Source: Terriglobia bacterium (lineage in GTDB: Bacteria > Acidobacteriota > Terriglobia > Versatilivoradales > Versatilivoraceae). Taken from it: a stretch of 64,000 bases of DNA. Where the stretch lies: contig OX638355.1 in assembly GCA_951813285.1 (NCBI GenBank), positions 2,747,136 through 2,811,135 of the forward strand, given 5' to 3'. A model generated the notes under the pieces. That model was given only the letters and a program-made list of their open reading frames with translations, ran no database searches and was not told where the DNA came from. Positions 60,273 to 64,000 of this stretch are shown here, in pieces. The translations under genes were made by a program, and so were the position numbers. The stretch's first letter is position 1. Each line of letters starts with the position of its first letter.

Positions 60273-60902
60273 ATGGTTTACCAATGGAAGTTCAATCCGA
60301 GGCCTTATTCCGATGAGGAAGCCACGGAACTGTTGAAGGATGTGGTCTCAGCCGAAACGAGCAATTGGCACTACAACACCCACCACAAGGGGTATGTTAC
60401 GTTCCTGAACAACATCGAGAAGGAGTTGGAGACGGCGGACCGGGCCAAGGCGAATGGCAACTACAGCCAAGTCGGAGAGCTGAAGCGCCGCTTCACCTGG
60501 AACCACGCCGGCGCCCTGCTCCATGACGTGTACTGGGAAGTCATGGGTGGTGACGGCGATGCCTCCAAGGCTCCCGAGCTCTCCCAGGCGCTGGCCGCCG
60601 AGTTCGGTTCGGTAGACAACTGGAAGGCCGATTTCAAAGCGGCGGCCTTTGCCGCGAAGCTCAGCGGGTGGGGATTGCTGGTCTACGACTCCCTCTATTC
60701 GCAGCGCCTGATCAACGTTCTGGTCGACGAGCATCAGTACGGCGCCATCTGGGGCGGGATTCCCTTGATTTCCTGCGACGTGTTCGAACACGCCTACTAT
60801 CACAAGGACGGACCCGGCCGTGTCAAGTACATCGACAATTTCATCGCCAATCTCAATTGGGAAAGGATCGAGAGCCGATACAAGAAGTACGTGGCGGGAT
60901 AG
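60273..60902 (+). CDS. Fe/Mn superoxide dismutase
   Basis: 209 residues from ATG 60273 with aaggagg upstream. Metal ligands are in NWHYNTHHKGYVTFLNN (His33), GALLHDVYW (His84), and SCDVFEHAYYHKDG (Asp169, His173). The full family length is kept. It removes superoxide. The DVYWEVMGG context after His84 differs from the common LFW(x)NL, so it belongs to a divergent branch. No signal peptide is seen, so it is cytoplasmic. YggX and MoaA nearby form no operon with it. Confidence 0.88.
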   Translation: MVYQWKFNPRPYSDEEATELLKDVVSAETSNWHYNTHHKGYVTFLNNIEKELETADRAKANGNYSQVGELKRRFTWNHAGALLHDVYWEVMGGDGDASKAPELSQALAAEFGSVDNWKADFKAAAFAAKLSGWGLLVYDSLYSQRLINVLVDEHQYGAIWGGIPLISCDVFEHAYYHKDGPGRVKYIDNFIANLNWERIESRYKKYVAG

Positions 60903-61101
60903 TCGTTGAATCCTTCCGGGGGAGCGGAATTTGGGAAACCTGTCGAGCCTTGCTCCCCCAATCCCCACCCTGTGCCCACCTGGTTCTTGGATCCCTTGCC
61001 GCCTTGGGCGATGCCATCGCGAGGACTCTGAATGGGGTCCGCCAAGCCCTTGCCGGAGGGGATGCCCCTGATCCGATTGCGCTGGTAAAGCGGCCCGCAT
61101 T

Positions 61102-61110
61102 TGCTATAAT
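61102..61110 (+). promoter_or_regulatory. Extended -10 promoter of rpsA
   Basis: tgctataat is a perfect extended -10 (TG-n-TATAAT), 37 bases upstream of the ribosomal protein S1 start. The -35 region is weak, as expected for this promoter type. Confidence 0.55.
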
Positions 61111-61146
61111 CCCCATCCAAATTCTCAATTTGCCGGAGTTTTATTA

Positions 61147-62628
61147 ATGGAAGACAAAGATCAATTGGATGCAAGTACCGAAGTCGAAGAGGAAGAAGAG
61201 GAAGATTTCGCAACTCTGCTTGCCAAGTATGAAAAGTCTCGCCCCCCGCTGAAACCGGGCCAGGTGGTCGAAGGCAAGATCGTGGGGGTCTACGACAACG
61301 AGCTCCTGGTGGACGCCGGCGGGCGGTCGGAAGCCACCCTGCAGAAGGATGAGATCAAGGGTCCGGATGGGAAATTGCTGTTCGGAATGGGCGATTCCAT
61401 TTCCGTCATGCTGGAGGGTTCGGGCGATTCCGACATTCAGCTCAGGGTTTCCTACAGGAAGGCGCTGAGAGCCAAGCAACTGGCAGCCTTGCAGGAATCC
61501 ATCGATAGCGGAAAGAACCTGGAAGGCAGGGTCGTGGAGGTCGTCAAGGGTGGATTGTTGGCAGACGTGGGCATGCGCGGCTTTATTCCGGCCTCCCAGG
61601 TGGACGAGTCCTATGTCGAGGATCTCAAGCCTTACCTGGGACAGACGCTGACCCTCAAGGTCATGCAGCATGATCTTCCCAACGGCAAGCTGATCCTGTC
61701 GCGGCGGGCATTGCTCAACGAAGCCCGGGCCATAAAGCGCAAGGAGACCCTGGCAACCCTGGCTGTCGGCCAGCGCCTGCCGGGCATCATCCGGAGAATC
61801 CTCGATTACGGGGCCTTCGTGGACATCGGAGGCGTTGAGGGGCTGCTTCATATTTCGGAAATGTCCTGGAGGCGAATCAAGCATCCATCCCAGCTCTTCA
61901 AGGTCGGAGACCACATCGAGGTTGCGGTTCTCAAGTACGACCAGGACAGGTGCCGAATCTCCCTCGGATTCCGCAAAGCCGAGGACGATCCCTGGCAGGA
62001 TGCCTCCGAACTTTTCCCGGAAGGCACCGTCATTGTCGGAACCGTGAAGAAACTGGAACATTTTGGAGCATTCGTCGAGCTCGAAACGGGTATCCAGGGG
62101 TTGTTGCCGATCTCCGAGATTTCCTGGACCCGGCGATTGTCCCACGCGGACCAAGTTCTGAAGGTCAACGACGTCATCGACGCCGTGGTTACCAAGCTGG
62201 ATCCTTCCAATCGGAAGATGTCCATGAGCCTTAAGCAGGTTACCGAGCATCCCTGGGAGGCTTTTGCCCGTACCACCCGTATAGATGCCGTTCTTCACGG
62301 CCTTGTGACCCGTACGGCGGACTTTGGATTGTTTGTGGAAGTAGCCGAGGGTGTGGAAGGCCTGGTGCACGTTTCCGAGCTTCCGGACACGCCCGGGCGC
62401 GCCTCCGTGTCCAACTACCAACCCGGGGAGGAGATTGTGGTGAAGATGCTGGGCATGGACCTCGACAACCGCAGGATTTCGCTCAGCGCCAAGGCGGTCA
62501 GCGATGAGGAAGCCCGCAGCGATGTCCAGCAATACCTGGAGAATGCGTCCGGAACCGAGGCGACCGGACAGGCGCTCGGCGACAGCTTTCCCGAGGAACT
62601 GCAGCAGGAATCCCGAAAGGCCGAGTAG
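61147..62628 (+). CDS. rpsA: Ribosomal protein S1
   Basis: 493 residues. An acidic start (STEVEEEEEEDFATLLAKYE) is followed by five S1 RNA-binding repeats near residues 38, 122, 207, 294 and 380. Good examples are RRILDYGAFVDIGGVEGLLH then ISEMSW, and HFGAFVELETGIQGLLPISE. E. coli S1 has six repeats, so this form lacks one. S1 binds mRNA leaders and helps translation start. The last 40 residues are an acidic tail. Confidence 0.88.
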   Translation: MEDKDQLDASTEVEEEEEEDFATLLAKYEKSRPPLKPGQVVEGKIVGVYDNELLVDAGGRSEATLQKDEIKGPDGKLLFGMGDSISVMLEGSGDSDIQLRVSYRKALRAKQLAALQESIDSGKNLEGRVVEVVKGGLLADVGMRGFIPASQVDESYVEDLKPYLGQTLTLKVMQHDLPNGKLILSRRALLNEARAIKRKETLATLAVGQRLPGIIRRILDYGAFVDIGGVEGLLHISEMSWRRIKHPSQLFKVGDHIEVAVLKYDQDRCRISLGFRKAEDDPWQDASELFPEGTVIVGTVKKLEHFGAFVELETGIQGLLPISEISWTRRLSHADQVLKVNDVIDAVVTKLDPSNRKMSMSLKQVTEHPWEAFARTTRIDAVLHGLVTRTADFGLFVEVAEGVEGLVHVSELPDTPGRASVSNYQPGEEIVVKMLGMDLDNRRISLSAKAVSDEEARSDVQQYLENASGTEATGQALGDSFPEELQQESRKAE

Positions 62629-62836
62629 CCCTGGGGCCGAGTTGTCAGGCGCCGGTTTTCCCCCACTTCAATCCCACATTTTCCCCCTCGATCACGCAGG
62701 CTGCCGTCAAGGCAGCCTTCCATCCCAATGTCTGGCCGCTCCGATGCCGACATGAGCCTGGAAGCCGCCGGTCGCATGGCGAATCGGCGAAGCCGGACGC
62801 CTCGCAATCGGCGAACGCCGGCAGAGGAGTTCCCCC

Positions 62837-63910
62837 ATGCGATCGATCTTTGACGGGCACCTGGACCTGGCCCTGTTCGCCTTGGCCCACAACCGGGACA
62901 TGACCGAGCCCGCGGCGGTGAGCAACCGGCGCGAGCAGGGAATGACGGATGCCTTGGAACGCGGCCGGGGCGCCGTCAGCCTGCCCGACATGAGACGGGG
63001 AAGGATAGCGGTGTGCCAGTCCTCCCTGGCGGCGCGGGTCAACCGAGAGACCAGGCCCGCCAGCCGCCTCGATCTGGACTTCGGCACCCAGGCCATGGCC
63101 TGCGCCAACGCCCAGGGCCAGTTGGCCTACTACCGGGTGCTGGAGGAGATGGGTGAGGTCGGGCTGATACGTACCGGGAAGGACCTGGAGCGGATGTGGG
63201 GACGATGGGAGAGGAACTCCGGTGACGGCCATCCCGTGGGAATCATCGTCTCCATGGAGTGCGCCGATCCCATATTGGGACCCGATCAGTTGGAGTCCTG
63301 GTGGAACGGCGGTCTGCGTAGTGTATCGCTCACCCACTTCGGCCACGGCCAGTACGCGTCGGGCACCGGCGTTGAGGGGCCCCTCACCCCGCGAGGCCGG
63401 GAACTGCTGACCCGATTAGCCGAGGTCGGTATGACCCTGGACGTTTCCCACCTGGCGGAGGAGAGCTTCTACGACGCCCTGGACCATTTCCCAGGACCGG
63501 TGATCGCCAGCCACAACAACTGCCGGGCTCTGGTGCCCGGGGACCGGCAGCTATCCGACCACCAGATTCGGATGCTGTTGGACCGGTCTGCGGTGATCGG
63601 CTCGGTTCTGGACGCCTGGATGCTGGTTCCCGGTTGGGTTCACGGCAAATCTTCGCCGGAGAATGTCAGCCTGGCGGCCGTCGCCGACCACGTCGACCAT
63701 GTCTGCCAGTTGGCGGGAAACAGCCTCCACTCCGCCATCGGAAGCGACGTGGGAGGACTCAACCACATGCCTTCCGATTTTCAAACCATCGCCGATCTGC
63801 AAAAACTGGAGCCCATCCTGCTGGAACGGGGATATTCCGAAACCGACCTGGACAACATCTTCCACGCCAACTGGCTGCGGCACTTTCACCGCTGGCTCCC
63901 CGAGTCCTGA
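62837..63910 (+). CDS. Membrane-dipeptidase-family (M19) peptidase
   Basis: 357 residues. It opens SIFDGHLDLALFALAHNRDM, where D-G-H-x-D holds the first two zinc ligands of renal-dipeptidase-like enzymes. VSMECADP has the bridging Glu, VSLTHFGHGQYASGTG is a core strand, TLDVSHLAEESFYDALDHFP and PVIASHNNCRALVPGDRQLS give the later His ligands, and AIGSDVGGLN the final Asp. It hydrolyses dipeptides, often with D-residues. No signal peptide is seen, so it is probably cytoplasmic. Confidence 0.85.
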   Translation: MRSIFDGHLDLALFALAHNRDMTEPAAVSNRREQGMTDALERGRGAVSLPDMRRGRIAVCQSSLAARVNRETRPASRLDLDFGTQAMACANAQGQLAYYRVLEEMGEVGLIRTGKDLERMWGRWERNSGDGHPVGIIVSMECADPILGPDQLESWWNGGLRSVSLTHFGHGQYASGTGVEGPLTPRGRELLTRLAEVGMTLDVSHLAEESFYDALDHFPGPVIASHNNCRALVPGDRQLSDHQIRMLLDRSAVIGSVLDAWMLVPGWVHGKSSPENVSLAAVADHVDHVCQLAGNSLHSAIGSDVGGLNHMPSDFQTIADLQKLEPILLERGYSETDLDNIFHANWLRHFHRWLPES

Positions 63911-64000
63911 TTCCCATACCTTACCTTGCCTCCCGCTGGATGCCGATGTGGGTCCTTCCCGTCCGGAAGACCCGGGCGCCGGCCAACTGGGAGCGGCGCA

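Noticed and set aside
61144-62532. 462-codon minus-strand open frame
   Set aside because: It is antisense to the S1 repeats; long only because of codon bias.
1-64000. tRNA and rRNA genes
   Set aside because: No cloverleaf-like or rRNA-like sequence was seen on reading; a covariance-model scan would be needed to exclude a tRNA.
63911-64000. Start of a further gene at the right edge
   Set aside because: Only 90 bases remain, with no clear start, stop or motif on either strand.

Overview
The window is high-GC chromosomal DNA from a free-living heterotrophic bacterium. Secreted twin-arginine Gfo/Idh/MocA oxidoreductases, several sodium:solute symporters, a DUF2203 gene, many type II toxin-antitoxin genes and repeat-rich intergenic gaps suggest an Acidobacteriota-like, probably uncultured, lineage. 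This assignment is inferred from gene style only, because no rRNA gene is present.

Left part (1-11500): a lower-GC accessory island full of debris. It holds the 5' part of an IS66-like transposase, an integrase tail, an HNH remnant, a HEPN-like protein, two decayed copies of a small ribbon-helix-helix-like family, a 707-aa P-loop NTPase, a UvrD helicase remnant, a PD-(D/E)XK-like protein and an IS3 orfA remnant with repeats. It looks like a partly eroded defence and mobile-element island.

11500-37700: a catabolic and transport region. It has two SSS symporters, a cyclase-family hydrolase, three Gfo/Idh/MocA proteins (two in tandem), a secreted PHP-type metallohydrolase, a secreted TIM-barrel glycosidase-like protein, two tandem amidohydrolases, two GH32/43-like secreted proteins, a large secreted HExxH metallopeptidase and a PhyH dioxygenase. 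A toxin-antitoxin cluster (22600-27230) and a VapBC-like pair (34094-34765) interrupt it.

37815-42877: a compact four-gene minus-strand operon. It encodes a coiled-coil protein, a BrxD/DUF2791-type ATPase, a second BrxD-like ATPase with a Tudor-like N-terminus, and an Lhr-like SF2 helicase. It resembles a BREX or Ter accessory module but has no methyltransferase, PglZ or TerB partner, and is the best candidate here for an undescribed system.

43000-50750: a VKOR-like protein, an NSS transporter and a LON-substrate-binding-domain protein, followed by an Fe-S group: a large radical SAM protein with extra Cys motifs resembling tetraether or membrane-spanning lipid synthases, a protein with a C-terminal [2Fe-2S] domain, an A-type Fe-S carrier and MoaA.

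51080-56143: a phosphonate catabolism operon (transporter, phosphonoacetate hydrolase, phosphonoacetaldehyde dehydrogenase, and an alcohol dehydrogenase where a transaminase would be expected). 56150-64000: housekeeping genes (YggX, MurB, DUF2203, FabH, superoxide dismutase, ribosomal protein S1, M19 dipeptidase). Several dispersed repeat families punctuate the gaps, one of which always lies with its T-rich end against a gene boundary.
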